Positions 9,038-17,855 of a stretch of DNA of 64,000 nucleotides are shown here, in pieces. Positions within the stretch are counted from its first letter, which is position 1; the number at the start of each line of letters is the position of its first letter. Where the stretch lies: assembly GCA_963841945.1 (NCBI GenBank), contig CAWJFC010000024.1, forward strand, positions 7,657 to 71,656, in the 5' to 3' direction. A model generated the notes under the pieces. That model ran no database searches. It was not told the DNA's origin and was given only the letters and a program-made list of their open reading frames with translations. The translations under genes and the position numbers were made by a program. The DNA is from Acidiflorens sp963841945. GTDB lineage: Bacteria; Acidobacteriota; Terriglobia; Terriglobales; Acidobacteriaceae.

Positions 9038-9262
9038 TCCTTCTCCTCGATGTGGACCCGGCAATAGATTCGCTCACTTGCCCTGCCAATACTGTGCACA
9101 ACCGCTCATGTCGTGAGCCGCCAGTCACAGTCCCGCGCGATCCATGCCTTGCGTGAATTGGAGCCATCCCAAAACACGCATGGCGAGCCAGTCGTTTTCG
9201 GTTACTTGCGCTGTTCCGGTGAGTGGTAAAATACAAAAACAATTGTCTACCTAGGCAGACAG

Positions 9263-10042
9263 GTGCCTCAGGATGGGCCTATGTCTCCTGCTCGCCAGGC
9301 CAACCCTTCTACAGGCGGAAGGAAAGTCGCCCGCCAAATCGCAATCGACCCGACCGTCCAAAAAGCGCCTAAGGTCATAGGCCCAAGACTGGTGGCCAAG
9401 AAGAAACGGGATTTCGATCCCCATGCATTCCTCGCGACCATCGGCGAGGGCCGGAAATCTGTGCTCTTCCGGCAGAAGCAGGGAATCTTTGCCCAAGGGG
9501 ATGCGGCGGATGCAGTGTTCTATATCCAGACGGGCAAGGTAAAACTCACAGTGGTCTCGAAGACTGGCAAAGAAGCGACGATCGGCATATTAACCGACGG
9601 AGATTTTTTCGGCGAAGGTGGTCTCGCCGGTCAACTCTTACGCATGTCATCTGCGACCGCGATGACGAATTGCGCGGTTCTGCGAATTGACAAGAAAGCC
9701 ATGATGGAAGCGCTTCATCGCGAACACGAATTTTCCGACCTGTTCGTGGCTTATTTGTTAGCGCGGAACATCCGTTACGAAGAGGACCTGGTTGATCAGC
9801 TTTTCAATTCCAGCGAAAAGAGGCTGGCACGAATCCTTTTGCTGCTTGCTCATTTTGGCAAGGAAGGGACACCCCAAACTGTCGTTCCTAAGATCAGTCA
9901 AGAGATGCTGGCGGAAATGATCGGCACCACCCGCTCGCGGGTGAGCTTTTTCATGAACCGGTTCAGAAAATTGGGTTTCATTCACTACAACGGCGGCCTC
10001 CAAGTCCACAGCTCGCTGCTCCATGTGGTCTTGCACGACTAG
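9263..10042 (+). CDS. Crp/Fnr-family transcriptional regulator
   Basis: A 259-residue regulator. A basic 50-residue N-terminal extension precedes a cyclic-nucleotide-binding-type beta barrel (FRQKQGIFAQGDAADAVFYI, GKVKLTVVSKTGKEATIGIL, GDFFGEGGLAG). A dimer helix and a winged helix follow (SQEMLAEMIGTTRSRVSFFMNRFRK), whose recognition helix is of Crp type. No Fnr-type cysteine cluster is seen, so oxygen sensing through an iron-sulphur centre is unlikely. The start is GTG 9263 or ATG 9281; neither has a strong ribosome-binding site. It lies upstream of a multihaem cytochrome gene on the same strand, but no operator could be identified. Confidence 0.9.
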   Translation: MPQDGPMSPARQANPSTGGRKVARQIAIDPTVQKAPKVIGPRLVAKKKRDFDPHAFLATIGEGRKSVLFRQKQGIFAQGDAADAVFYIQTGKVKLTVVSKTGKEATIGILTDGDFFGEGGLAGQLLRMSSATAMTNCAVLRIDKKAMMEALHREHEFSDLFVAYLLARNIRYEEDLVDQLFNSSEKRLARILLLLAHFGKEGTPQTVVPKISQEMLAEMIGTTRSRVSFFMNRFRKLGFIHYNGGLQVHSSLLHVVLHD

Positions 10043-10319
10043 CTGTTCTCCGGTGCAATTCCCAAAGAAACCAGATAGCAACGGCTCGGATACGATTGGG
10101 CGTGCCTTTTGCCGCAATCGTCCGGAGATGCCGCAAGAGCGTGATCGGCCAAACGACGTCGCAAAAGAGCATTAGTTTGAGCAATTGTGAACAGTTTCCT
10201 GGGCCCGAGTATTGAAAATGATTCCTAAGGTGAACCGGTGAACGACGCCTGCAGAGGCCTTATCCGGCGATCCGAAGCGCAATCGTTCTTAGCATCGACG
10301 ATAACGAGGACGTGCAGGA

Positions 10320-11108
10320 ATGCAAGGGATCGGCAAACAGAATCTTCGCACACGACAAATGGTGACTCCTGCCTTTCTCTCACACGCGCCATTGCTTCGT
10401 TTTTCTTTCCACACCTTGATTCCTGTCATCTTGCTGCTTTTCGCTTCTCCTTCTCGCGCCGACCTTCACCAGCATCCCGTCCTTCTCCCCGCAAAAGCTG
10501 ATCCCTCCAAATGTCGCGAGTGCCACAGCGACAAGGCCCCAGGGAAGTACGTCCACACCGCTATCTCCATGGGCTGCACCACCTGCCACGCGGTCGCTAA
10601 CGTGAAAGGCGCCACCTACATCACTCTTACCTCTCCTGGCAATCGACTCTGCTTTACCTGCCATGCCGTGTCCACTGACACCATCCAGCATCCTCCTTAC
10701 AAGGAGGGCAACTGTATCTTCTGCCACTCTCCCCACGCCAGTAATTTCCCAGCCCATCTCTATGCCTCTCCGCAGGATGTCTGCATGGCCTGCCACGTCC
10801 GCGGCCTCATGAAGGTGAATCGCAAGGCGCATACCCTCACTCTTTCTTGGGGAACCACAATTCCGTTCAAGGAAATGGATTCCTGGTTCTACCTGAACCT
10901 CAACAAAACTCACCAGCTCAATCACCCTGTCGAAGGACATCCGGTTTCTGGCCCTAACGTTGCGCTGGGCAAGGACTCCCCTCCCATCACTTACTCACCT
11001 GCCACGAGCCTCACCACTCCACCGTTGCCAACCTCATCCTGCCAAAATACAAAACCGCCACGTCTCTTTGCGAGTCCTGCCACCGCTTTCCCAGTTGACT
11101 GCTGCTAA
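10320..11108 (+). CDS. Multihaem c-type cytochrome (doubled CXXCH), 3' part frameshifted
   Basis: The product starts with a signal peptide (ILLLFASPSRA near residue 45). Five CXXCH haem sites are in frame: KCRECH, GCTTCH, LCFTCH, NCIFCH, VCMACH. After HPVSGPNVALGKDSP the frame yields no cytochrome-like sequence. The frame one base earlier reads TCHEPHHSTVANLILPK and then LCESCHRFPS to a TGA at 11096-11098, the expected sixth and seventh sites. One base is therefore missing around 10990-11003, giving a damaged gene or a base-calling error. The intact ancestor would be a periplasmic heptahaem electron carrier of the kind found in anaerobic respiratory chains. The start may be ATG 10320 or 10359. 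Confidence 0.75.
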   Translation: MQGIGKQNLRTRQMVTPAFLSHAPLLRFSFHTLIPVILLLFASPSRADLHQHPVLLPAKADPSKCRECHSDKAPGKYVHTAISMGCTTCHAVANVKGATYITLTSPGNRLCFTCHAVSTDTIQHPPYKEGNCIFCHSPHASNFPAHLYASPQDVCMACHVRGLMKVNRKAHTLTLSWGTTIPFKEMDSWFYLNLNKTHQLNHPVEGHPVSGPNVALGKDSPPITYSPATSLTTPPLPTSSCQNTKPPRLFASPATAFPVDCC

Positions 11109-11654
11109 AGACGGAATCGTGGACAATTTAGATCGAGGCATTCTGCGCCAGCGCCCACCGGACGCGCACCACTGGCGCGGGTCACCTCACCAGAACTCGC
11201 CCGGATGCTTTCGGCAGCCCTTCAGCGACCCAAGTTGAATGTGTTCCTTATTGAACAGAAATGTCTTTCCACAGTGTCTAGCATGTCGTTGTGGATTACC
11301 CGCCGTTGATCGGAAGCTACGAAGAAAAAATCGCGGGTGCGAAAGAGCATTGTGACACTCCGCTTGTTCGTGCGCGCAGGGTCAGGCGACACGGCGGGAC
11401 TTGGTACGAGGCTGTGAAAGGGAATTCGAACATCATTTTCTTCGTGCGGACACACTGCTGCAAGCTGCGAAATATCCTGGAACTTTGTTCAGCAGTTGAT
11501 GAACGACCATGGGTCGATACGCAGTTGATTAACGCCCTGTCGCATCGGTCTGCGCTAAGCAGTTGCACCCTGGCGAACTGAGCCGGGGTCCGGCTTCGAT
11601 GAATTGTCAGGGCGTTCGCCGCTAATGATTTCAAAGCTGTAGGAGGAGAACAAC
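11109..11654. other. Intergenic region, no gene seen
   Basis: These 546 bases follow the frameshifted cytochrome. The one frame of 96 codons (11291-11581) has no ribosome-binding site and no recognisable sequence. A ribosome-binding site (AGGAGGAG) for the next gene lies at 11641-11648. Confidence 0.5.
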
Positions 11655-12344
11655 ATGTTGAAACGCATTCTGATCGTCACAACGCTAACTCTGTTCGTAA
11701 CTCTAACTGCTTTTGCCTCGGACCGCGAGGATGATGTCAGTCGCACACAGAAAGCTGCCCAGGTCTTCCAGGAGATCATGAACACCCCGGATCAGAGCAT
11801 CCCTTCGGACCTTCTGGAATCGGCGAAATGTATCGCCATCATTCCGGGAGACGTGAAGTTCGCTTTCATATTCGGAGGCAACTACGGCAGGGGACTGGCA
11901 ACCTGTCGCACCGGCCATGGCTGGAGCGCCCCCCTGTTTTTGGCTATTGAAGGCGGCAGCGTGGGTTATCAGATCGGGGGTTCTTCCACCGACATCGTGA
12001 TGCTCTTTATGAACGATCGCGCCTTGCACAGTCTGCTCAGTGACAAATTCAAGCTCGGGGCCGACGCTTCTATCGCCGCCGGGCCAGTGGGCCGGAACGC
12101 CGCCGCGGGCACCGATCTTAAATTGAATGCGGAGATTCTGTCTTACTCGCGTTCCAAAGGTGTTTTTATCGGAGTGAGCCTGAACGGAGCCGTGGTGCAA
12201 GCCGACAAAAGTGGAGACAGAGCCATGTATGGTCGCAATGTAAGCCGCCATGAAATTCTTAGCGGCAAAGTTCCTGTTCCAGAATCGGCGCAGGCGCTGC
12301 TGCACGAAGTTGGTGGATATGCCCATGAAGCCAAACTTCAATAG
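11655..12344 (+). CDS. SYLF-domain (YSC84-like) lipid-binding protein, secreted
   Basis: A 229-residue protein with a signal peptide (MLKRILIVTTLTLFVTLTAFA) followed by one SYLF domain. Landmarks are FQEIMNTPDQSIPSDLLESA, KCIAIIPGDVKFAFIFGG, YGRGLATCR, GWSAPLFLAIEGGSVGYQIGG and AAGTDLKLNAEILSYSRSKGVFIGVSL. SYLF proteins bind phospholipids in eukaryotes; the bacterial members are periplasmic and of unclear role. AGGAGGAG lies about 6 bases upstream of ATG 11655. No operon partner is obvious. Confidence 0.92.
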   Translation: MLKRILIVTTLTLFVTLTAFASDREDDVSRTQKAAQVFQEIMNTPDQSIPSDLLESAKCIAIIPGDVKFAFIFGGNYGRGLATCRTGHGWSAPLFLAIEGGSVGYQIGGSSTDIVMLFMNDRALHSLLSDKFKLGADASIAAGPVGRNAAAGTDLKLNAEILSYSRSKGVFIGVSLNGAVVQADKSGDRAMYGRNVSRHEILSGKVPVPESAQALLHEVGGYAHEAKLQ

Positions 12345-12939
12345 TGAACTCCACGCGACGGGAGGGCTCCTATTCCCTGCCGTCAGGCACGCGATACTAC
12401 AGACACTTGGTAGGTTTTTTCGGAGGTTTGCCTTCGCAATTGAAGAGGTTGGGGGACTGCTCAGCGGAGCAAGAACCCAACCCCTGAGATTGTCGGGAAC
12501 CTGCGCAAGTGCACGGAACCGACCGGCAGGATTGGTTCCGTGCGAAAGCATCGACCGAGCGGGAAGAGGTCGGGACATACCGAGACAAGGAAGCTGCTGC
12601 TATCCCGAGCGAGTAGGCAACTCCGGTGTTGCAGATTAAGTGGGTGGAGGCCAACGTGGCAAAAACGTCAGCTGGTCTATCTGAGAATCCAGGTTCGACC
12701 GATGACCTTGTTCGTGTTCTCGAAGACAGCGGTTACCCCGTGGATGGCTCAAGAGAACAGTTCATCCCTCAACCAGACGTTCTATCTCCAAGCAACGACA
12801 GGGGGACGACCGGTGGCGAAGTGGCAGAACAAGACAAAGGTGAAGGCACCGCTGGGCGAGCTAACGATTAAATCGGTCGAGGTCTACTCCATTCGTCAGG
12901 TTGGATCGCCGAAACAGATCAGCGGCCTGCCTGAGGTCC
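12345..12939. other. Gene-poor region with only weak short frames
   Basis: Two overlapping plus-strand frames (12540-12977 and GTG 12626-12871, 81 codons) cover part of this stretch. Neither resembles a known family and neither has a good ribosome-binding site. It may hold decayed coding sequence, but I see nothing supportable. Confidence 0.4.
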
Positions 12940-14325
12940 TCAATTGGGGTTGTGCCAGGATCCGTCTGGCGCGATGAGTGCATCAGCCTGTTTCGGCCCC
13001 CAGCTGTGGCGCTGGTACGGGCGAACCCGGCGGTGGTGCTTGAGTACCGGATCAACCACTGCCCAGGCGGCCTCAACCGCGTCCTCACGGGTAAATAGCG
13101 CTCCATCGCCGATCATAGCGTCGCCCAAGAGCCGCTGGTAAGGCGTTTCCTCACCGTCCTGTTCTTCGAGCAGGTAGAGCTCTTGCTGGTCCCCGACGAA
13201 CTCCTTCCCTGCGAGCTTGACGCGAGCGGCGAGAGCGATGGCCGAGTTGGGGGACAGCCGGAAGCGCACGTAGTTAGCCCGGCCGGATTTTGAATTTGGC
13301 GCCGAGTCAGCGAAAAGCCTTTGTGGTGGCGGCTTCAGCTCCACCAGGATCTCGGTCGCGGTATCGGCCAGGTATTTGCCAGAGCGCACGTACCACGGCA
13401 CCCCCTCCCAGCGCCATGAGTCGATGAAAAGCCGTAGGGCACAGAAAGTCTCGACGTCGGAGTTCTTCGCCACGTCTGGCTCCTTCCGGTAGCCAGCGTA
13501 CTGCCCGCGCACCAAGTCGTCGGGCTTCAGCGGGCGCATGGCTTGAAAGACCTTGGCTTTCTCGTTCTGCACGGCTCCAAAGTCCCTACCGGATGGCGGT
13601 TCCATGGCAAGCAGCGCGATGATTTGGAATAAGTGGTTCTCGACCACGTCGCGCAGACAGCCGGCAGTTTCGTAAAACGCGCCCCGCTTCCCGACGCCGA
13701 AATCCTCGGATAGGGTTATTTGGACACTGGCTACGTAGTTGCGATTCCAGATGGGTTCCAGGAAAGAATTGGCGAAGCGGAAATAGAGGATATTCATGAT
13801 CGCCTCCTTCCCGAGAAAGTGGTCAATGCGGAAGATCGAGTCTTCCGGGAACACCGAGTGCGCGACGCGATTGAGCTCCTGCGCCGAGGCCAGGTCGCGC
13901 CCGAACGGCTTTTCGACAATGACGCGAGCATGCTCGGCCAGGTTCGCGGTGCCGAGTGCTTTAATCACTGTCTCGAAGAGCGAAGGCGGGATAGCGAGGT
14001 AGTGTGCTGGGCACCGAGCGCTACCCAGTTCTTTTCTTATTGCGGCGAACGTGCCCGGATCTTTGTAATCGCCGCTCACGTACCTGAATAGGGACAGAAG
14101 ACGGTGGAAAGCGCGCATGTCATTGATCCCACCCGATCGCTGGATACTGTCGGTCACGCGCTTGTGCAGACGATCGATACTCCACTTGGGGAAGGCGACA
14201 CCGATCACCGGGACTTTGAGGACATTACCTTTCACCATGGCATAGAGTGCCGGGAAGATCATCTTGTGGGCGAGATCGCCCGTCACACCGAAGAGCACCA
14301 AGGCGTCGGAACGTGATGCCGTCAT
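12940..14325 (-). CDS. zwf: Glucose-6-phosphate 1-dehydrogenase
   Basis: A 461-residue enzyme oxidising glucose-6-phosphate to 6-phosphogluconolactone with NADP or NAD, the first step of the oxidative pentose phosphate pathway. The N-terminal Rossmann domain carries the coenzyme motif GVTGDLAHK (residues 13-21). The substrate-binding signature is RIDHFLGKE (166-174), and the catalytic histidine lies in VVENHLFQ. Length is slightly short of the usual 480-510. There is no pgl or gnd beside it. A sugar transferase remnant and a lysine-rich protein lie upstream on the opposite strand. Confidence 0.95.
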   Translation of the reverse strand: MTASRSDALVLFGVTGDLAHKMIFPALYAMVKGNVLKVPVIGVAFPKWSIDRLHKRVTDSIQRSGGINDMRAFHRLLSLFRYVSGDYKDPGTFAAIRKELGSARCPAHYLAIPPSLFETVIKALGTANLAEHARVIVEKPFGRDLASAQELNRVAHSVFPEDSIFRIDHFLGKEAIMNILYFRFANSFLEPIWNRNYVASVQITLSEDFGVGKRGAFYETAGCLRDVVENHLFQIIALLAMEPPSGRDFGAVQNEKAKVFQAMRPLKPDDLVRGQYAGYRKEPDVAKNSDVETFCALRLFIDSWRWEGVPWYVRSGKYLADTATEILVELKPPPQRLFADSAPNSKSGRANYVRFRLSPNSAIALAARVKLAGKEFVGDQQELYLLEEQDGEETPYQRLLGDAMIGDGALFTREDAVEAAWAVVDPVLKHHRRVRPYQRHSWGPKQADALIAPDGSWHNPN

Positions 14326-14748
14326 CGGGCGTGTCCTTTCTTGGCGGTCTCTGGCTCACGGCCTTCGAACCCTACTGATCGGAGTCGTGAATCTTCTCGC
14401 ATAGGCCAATACATCTCCAATGATCCTTTCACGCTCCTACCCCCTGGTTCTCCAGGGCGCGCACTTAATCCAGTCGGCGTTGGTGTCGTAGAGCGTCGCT
14501 GAACTGAGAGGTCAGAAAGGTTTCGATCAGTTCCCATGCGAGTCCCGATTCGACCACTTTTCCGCCCAGACAGAAGCACATCAATTACCCCTAACGAATA
14601 TGACAGCGCTCCAAAAAGAAAAACTGTTCTATATTGCACAGGTGTCGGAGGTGGATCCACGCTCGTTCCTAATGTCGGCATCCTATTGATGATTGAAAGA
14701 GGCTCACGCGAGAATGCTTCGCTTCCTGGACGCGCTGTGCAAAGCACT
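14326..14748. other. Intergenic region, no intact gene
   Basis: A region between zwf (minus) and the sugar-transferase remnant (plus). No ribosome-binding site with a coherent frame is visible. Part of it may be diverged 5' sequence of the remnant that follows. Confidence 0.4.
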
Positions 14749-14921
14749 TTCAAGGCCGGAATTACCGGCTGGGCCCAGGTCAACGGTTGGCGGGCGATAC
14801 CTCCGTCGCCAAGCGTGTTGAGTATGATCTGTATTACTTGCGCAACTGGAGCATGACCTTCGATCTCCAGATTATCGCCATCACGTTGCTGAATATGTTC
14901 AACAGCAGGAACGCATACTAA
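14749..14921 (+). pseudogene. C-terminal remnant of a polyprenyl-phosphate sugar transferase (WcaJ/PssY-like)
   Basis: The plus strand encodes KAGITGWAQVNGWR, the hallmark of bacterial undecaprenyl-phosphate hexose-1-phosphate transferases. It continues one frame back as GDTSVAKRVEYDLYYLRNWS...ITLLNMFNSRNAY to a TAA at 14919-14921. The break is a single missing base at CGGGCGAT (14791-14798), where CGG-GGC-GAT is expected. Only about 57 C-terminal codons remain of a protein that usually has about 460 residues, so this is a decayed fragment of an exopolysaccharide priming gene. Confidence 0.8.
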
Positions 14922-14975
14922 TAACGATCCAGCGTGCCCTTCAATCGCAGCCCCAAGCGGTGGTAAACTCTCCCG

Positions 14976-15476
14976 ATGGCGACCAGAAAGAAAGCGACAA
15001 AAAAGTCTCCCGCGAAGAATCCGCGTGCTGCAAAAAAAGCCGCGAAGAGAACAGCAAAGCGGGTTCCCAAAAAGTCCGCGAAGAAATCCGCGCCGCGTAA
15101 GGGCGCGCCCAAGCGCAAAGCTATCTCAATCGCCCACAAAGCGTCCGCGCCTCCGGCGACAGCAAAGACAAAGGTAAAGACGAAAACGAACGCGAAGCCG
15201 AAAGCAAAAACAAAAGCGGCAAAAAGACGAGTCCCCGATTTCACCTATCCCGCCGCGCGACTATCGAAGCCTCTCGCCTCGGACGGCGATTCGCAAGGTC
15301 TGTCGGTCGCCGAACTCGTCGATTCTGAAAGCGTTAGTGAATTGGTCGATGAAGGAAACGCCTTCGAAGCGGGCGTCATTAGCGGCGTAGAACGAGCCGA
15401 CGATAGCGACAAAGAAGTTCGCACCCGCGAGGTGCCGGAAGACGATGTTCCCGAAGAATATCTCGACCAGGATTAG
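14976..15476 (+). CDS. Lysine/alanine-rich histone H1-like protein with acidic tail
   Basis: A 166-residue protein with two opposite halves. Residues 1-85 are almost entirely Lys, Ala, Arg and Pro (KKATKKSPAKNPRAAKKAAK type repeats), like the histone H1 C-terminal tail or bacterial AlgP/HctA-like DNA condensers. Residues 86-166 are acidic and end EVPEDDVPEEYLDQD. DNA binding by the basic half is inferred; the acidic half may act as an intramolecular competitor or partner-binding tail. It appears to be a single-gene unit. Confidence 0.75.
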   Translation: MATRKKATKKSPAKNPRAAKKAAKRTAKRVPKKSAKKSAPRKGAPKRKAISIAHKASAPPATAKTKVKTKTNAKPKAKTKAAKRRVPDFTYPAARLSKPLASDGDSQGLSVAELVDSESVSELVDEGNAFEAGVISGVERADDSDKEVRTREVPEDDVPEEYLDQD

Positions 15477-15568
15477 CCGCAAGTCTCGATCAAGACTAGA
15501 CACCAACTCATAAGACGAAACTGCGCTCTCGCAAATCAAGCCCAGTGCGCTAACCGCTCCCGTTGTCT

Positions 15569-16036
15569 TCACAGCCCCAGCGCGCTCAATCCTGCATGAT
15601 CATCGGGCCGTCGTCCCAGCGGCCAATGATATTTGCGTTCCGCTTCTTGGATCGGCAAGTCATTGATGCTCGCAATCCGCAGCCGCATCAGTCCATTTTC
15701 GTCAAATTCCCAATTTTCGTTTCCATATGAACGAAACCAGTGCCCCGAATCGTCATGCCACTCATACGCAAAGCGCACCGAAATGCGATTCTCGCGAAAA
15801 GCCCACAGCTCTTTGATCAGCCGGTAATCCAGTTCACGCGCCCACTTGCGCTGTAAGAAAGCAACAATCGCCGGCCGGCCCGCAATAAATTCCGCTCGGT
15901 TCCTCCAACGCGAATCGGGCGAGTACGCCAGTGAAACGCGTTCCGGATCGCGGGAATTCCATGCATCCTCCGCCATACGAACCTTCTGTCCGGCAGACAT
16001 TTCATCAAAGGGCGGCAAGGGTGGTCGTGTCGACAT
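15569..16036 (-). CDS. DUF1348 / NTF2-like family protein
   Basis: A 155-residue SnoaL/NTF2-like fold protein. DUF1348 landmarks are KVRMAEDAWNSRDPERVSLAYSPDS, RWRNRAEFIAGR, FLQRKWARELDYRLIKELWAF, VRFAYEWHDDSGHWFRSYGNENWEF and a C-terminal RKYHWPLGRRP. ATG 16036 with GAGAGAA upstream is preferred to the longer start at 16084. The family has no assigned reaction. It is a cytosolic single gene; the surrounding genes give no clear hint. Confidence 0.85.
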   Translation of the reverse strand: MSTRPPLPPFDEMSAGQKVRMAEDAWNSRDPERVSLAYSPDSRWRNRAEFIAGRPAIVAFLQRKWARELDYRLIKELWAFRENRISVRFAYEWHDDSGHWFRSYGNENWEFDENGLMRLRIASINDLPIQEAERKYHWPLGRRPDDHAGLSALGL

Positions 16037-16174
16037 AAGTTCTCTCACAATTCCGTGTTGGTTCAGTTTCACACCTGAACACAATAGAAACCGAAGACCG
16101 GATCACAAACGCAGATCAAGTCCTCTGTTGCGCTATAGATTGTTCTCAAGCCCGTCCGGTTACAACGGGTCCAT

Positions 16175-16975
16175 TCAAGTCCGGCACAGAAAGTAGAGCC
16201 AGTCTTCCGTATTCGCTCGCAACTCCTCCGGAGCCCCAATCGCCTCGCCCGTCCGCAGTGAAAAAATCTCAATGTCGCCAAATCCAGCCCGCCTCAGCTC
16301 CTCCTCGGCTGCTTCCGGAGTCATGTAGTGCGTTCGCAGCCGATAGCCCAATGCGCCGTCGTAAACCTCGCAATACCCATCCGTCCCAATTCCCGCGCCA
16401 GGATTTCCCATGCCTCGATTGCCCGCGCCGCGGTTGTGCCAGAAAAACCGCGCCATCCACAGCATTCGCGAGGCCAGCGCTCTCCCCCGAAGGCCACGCT
16501 CAATCCGCAGCCGCGATCGCAGACTGTTCAAATTGTGCGTTGAGAGCGCAAATCGCCCACCGCGTCCCAGCACCCGTCGAATCTCCGCCAACGCCTCACG
16601 CCTGCCGTCATGTGGAATGTAATCCAGCCCGTTATAGCTGAAGAGGACGAAATCAAAACTGCCATCGCCAAACGCCGGCAGCGAGCGCACATCCTCCACC
16701 TGAAAAGTAAGCTGCCCGGGAGTCTCCTCAAATCGCTCCCGGCAAGCCGCAATCATCGTCTCCGAATAGTCGATCCCCACGTAACTGCCCACGAGCGGCG
16801 CAAAGTGCACCGTTGTTCGTCCCCCGCCCACTCCCACATCAAGCATCCGCGCCCCGCCCAACTCACCCTTCAGAGCTTTCAATATGGCAGCCTCCGGGGG
16901 CTGCAACGTCTCATCCCGGCCATACCGCCGCGCCAGTTCGCCGGACTCGTAAACGTCCTTGTTATCGGGTTTCAT
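16175..16975 (-). CDS. Class I SAM-dependent methyltransferase
   Basis: A 266-residue methyltransferase with motif I MLDVGVGGGRTT (residues 44-55), the acidic residue closing the second strand in YVGIDYSE, and VEDVRSLPAFGDGSFDFVLFSYNGLDYIPHDGRREALAEIRRVLGRGGRF, a typical Methyltransf_11/25 pattern. The C-terminal part (CEVYDGALGYRLRTHYMTPEAAEEELRRAGF) is the usual substrate lid. It lies 142 bases downstream of the ketoreductase/AMP-ligase/ACP operon on the same strand and may act in the same pathway. The substrate is unknown. Confidence 0.88.
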   Translation of the reverse strand: MKPDNKDVYESGELARRYGRDETLQPPEAAILKALKGELGGARMLDVGVGGGRTTVHFAPLVGSYVGIDYSETMIAACRERFEETPGQLTFQVEDVRSLPAFGDGSFDFVLFSYNGLDYIPHDGRREALAEIRRVLGRGGRFALSTHNLNSLRSRLRIERGLRGRALASRMLWMARFFWHNRGAGNRGMGNPGAGIGTDGYCEVYDGALGYRLRTHYMTPEAAEEELRRAGFGDIEIFSLRTGEAIGAPEELRANTEDWLYFLCRT

Positions 16976-17117
16976 TGTCCCCGCTCTTCAACCAAATATC
17001 AGACTTTGCCAGAGCAACTCATACAGGTGCGCCTCTGGAGTCTGGGGAAAGGATCAAGCAAACATCCGTGAACAGGACAATATAGTGCTTCCGCCAGGCG
17101 ACGAACCGTCTCACATT

Positions 17118-17855
17118 CTAAGACGACAGCCCGCCGTCGATGCAGATCGTCTGTCCCGTGATAAACCTGGCGCCCTCGCTCAGCAGGAAAAGTAGAATCG
17201 GACACACGTCGTCCACAGTGCCGAGGCGCCGCATTGGCGTTCGTTTTGCAATCTGCGCAAGTTGCTCTTCGGAAAGCGTGCTCGATAGTTCCGTCTTCAG
17301 GTAGCCGGGTGCGATCGAGTTCACCGTGATCGACCGCCGGCCCACCTCTCTGGCCAGCGCGCGCGACATTCCATCCATTCCTGCCTTTGACGCGGAGTAC
17401 GCCGCCAGTCCGCTATATCCTCGCGTGCCGATAATCGAACTGATGTTGATGATTCGACCGCCAGTCTCTTGTCGCAAAAGAATCCGTAGGCACGCACGCG
17501 CCATCTGCAAAGCTCCGCTCAGGTTCACTTGCAGGGTGCGTTCGATCTCGACCACCGGGAATGTTGCCAGAACTCCTTCCCTCGCGATTCCTGCATTGTT
17601 GACCAACCCGTAAAACGAGCCGCGCTGCGCGGCCCACTCCGCCGCAGCCTCGGTGAAATCTTCCGCGCCATCCTTGCCCACCTCAAAGGGCATCCACTTA
17701 AGCTGTTCCTTCCATCTCGCTTCTTCGAGCAGCGCCTGCAGCGCCGTGGACGTATTGCGGCTGCACGTCACCACGCTATACCCGCCGTCCAGCAAGGCTC
17801 GGACAATTGCCAAGCCCAAGCCCCGGCTGCCGCCTGTAACCAGAACAGTTTTCAC
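17118..17855 (-). CDS. SDR-family 3-oxoacyl-ACP reductase-like protein
   Basis: A 245-residue short-chain dehydrogenase, FabG-like. It shows the NAD(P) motif TGGSRGLGLA near the N-terminus, NNAG, the catalytic SSIIGTRGYSGLAAYSASKAG (Ser, YxxxK), and a C-terminal FITGQTICIDGG typical of FabG. GTG 17855 is chosen because its GTGA overlaps the TGA of the upstream AMP-ligase gene by 4 bases, indicating translational coupling. An ACP and an acyl-activating ligase are encoded directly upstream, so it probably reduces an ACP-bound keto-acyl chain rather than serving bulk fatty acid synthesis. Confidence 0.9.
   Translation of the reverse strand: MKTVLVTGGSRGLGLAIVRALLDGGYSVVTCSRNTSTALQALLEEARWKEQLKWMPFEVGKDGAEDFTEAAAEWAAQRGSFYGLVNNAGIAREGVLATFPVVEIERTLQVNLSGALQMARACLRILLRQETGGRIINISSIIGTRGYSGLAAYSASKAGMDGMSRALAREVGRRSITVNSIAPGYLKTELSSTLSEEQLAQIAKRTPMRRLGTVDDVCPILLFLLSEGARFITGQTICIDGGLSS

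Noticed and set aside
11703..12578. 291-codon minus-strand frame opposite the SYLF gene
   Set aside because: The SYLF protein has a signal peptide, ribosome-binding site and full domain on the plus strand.
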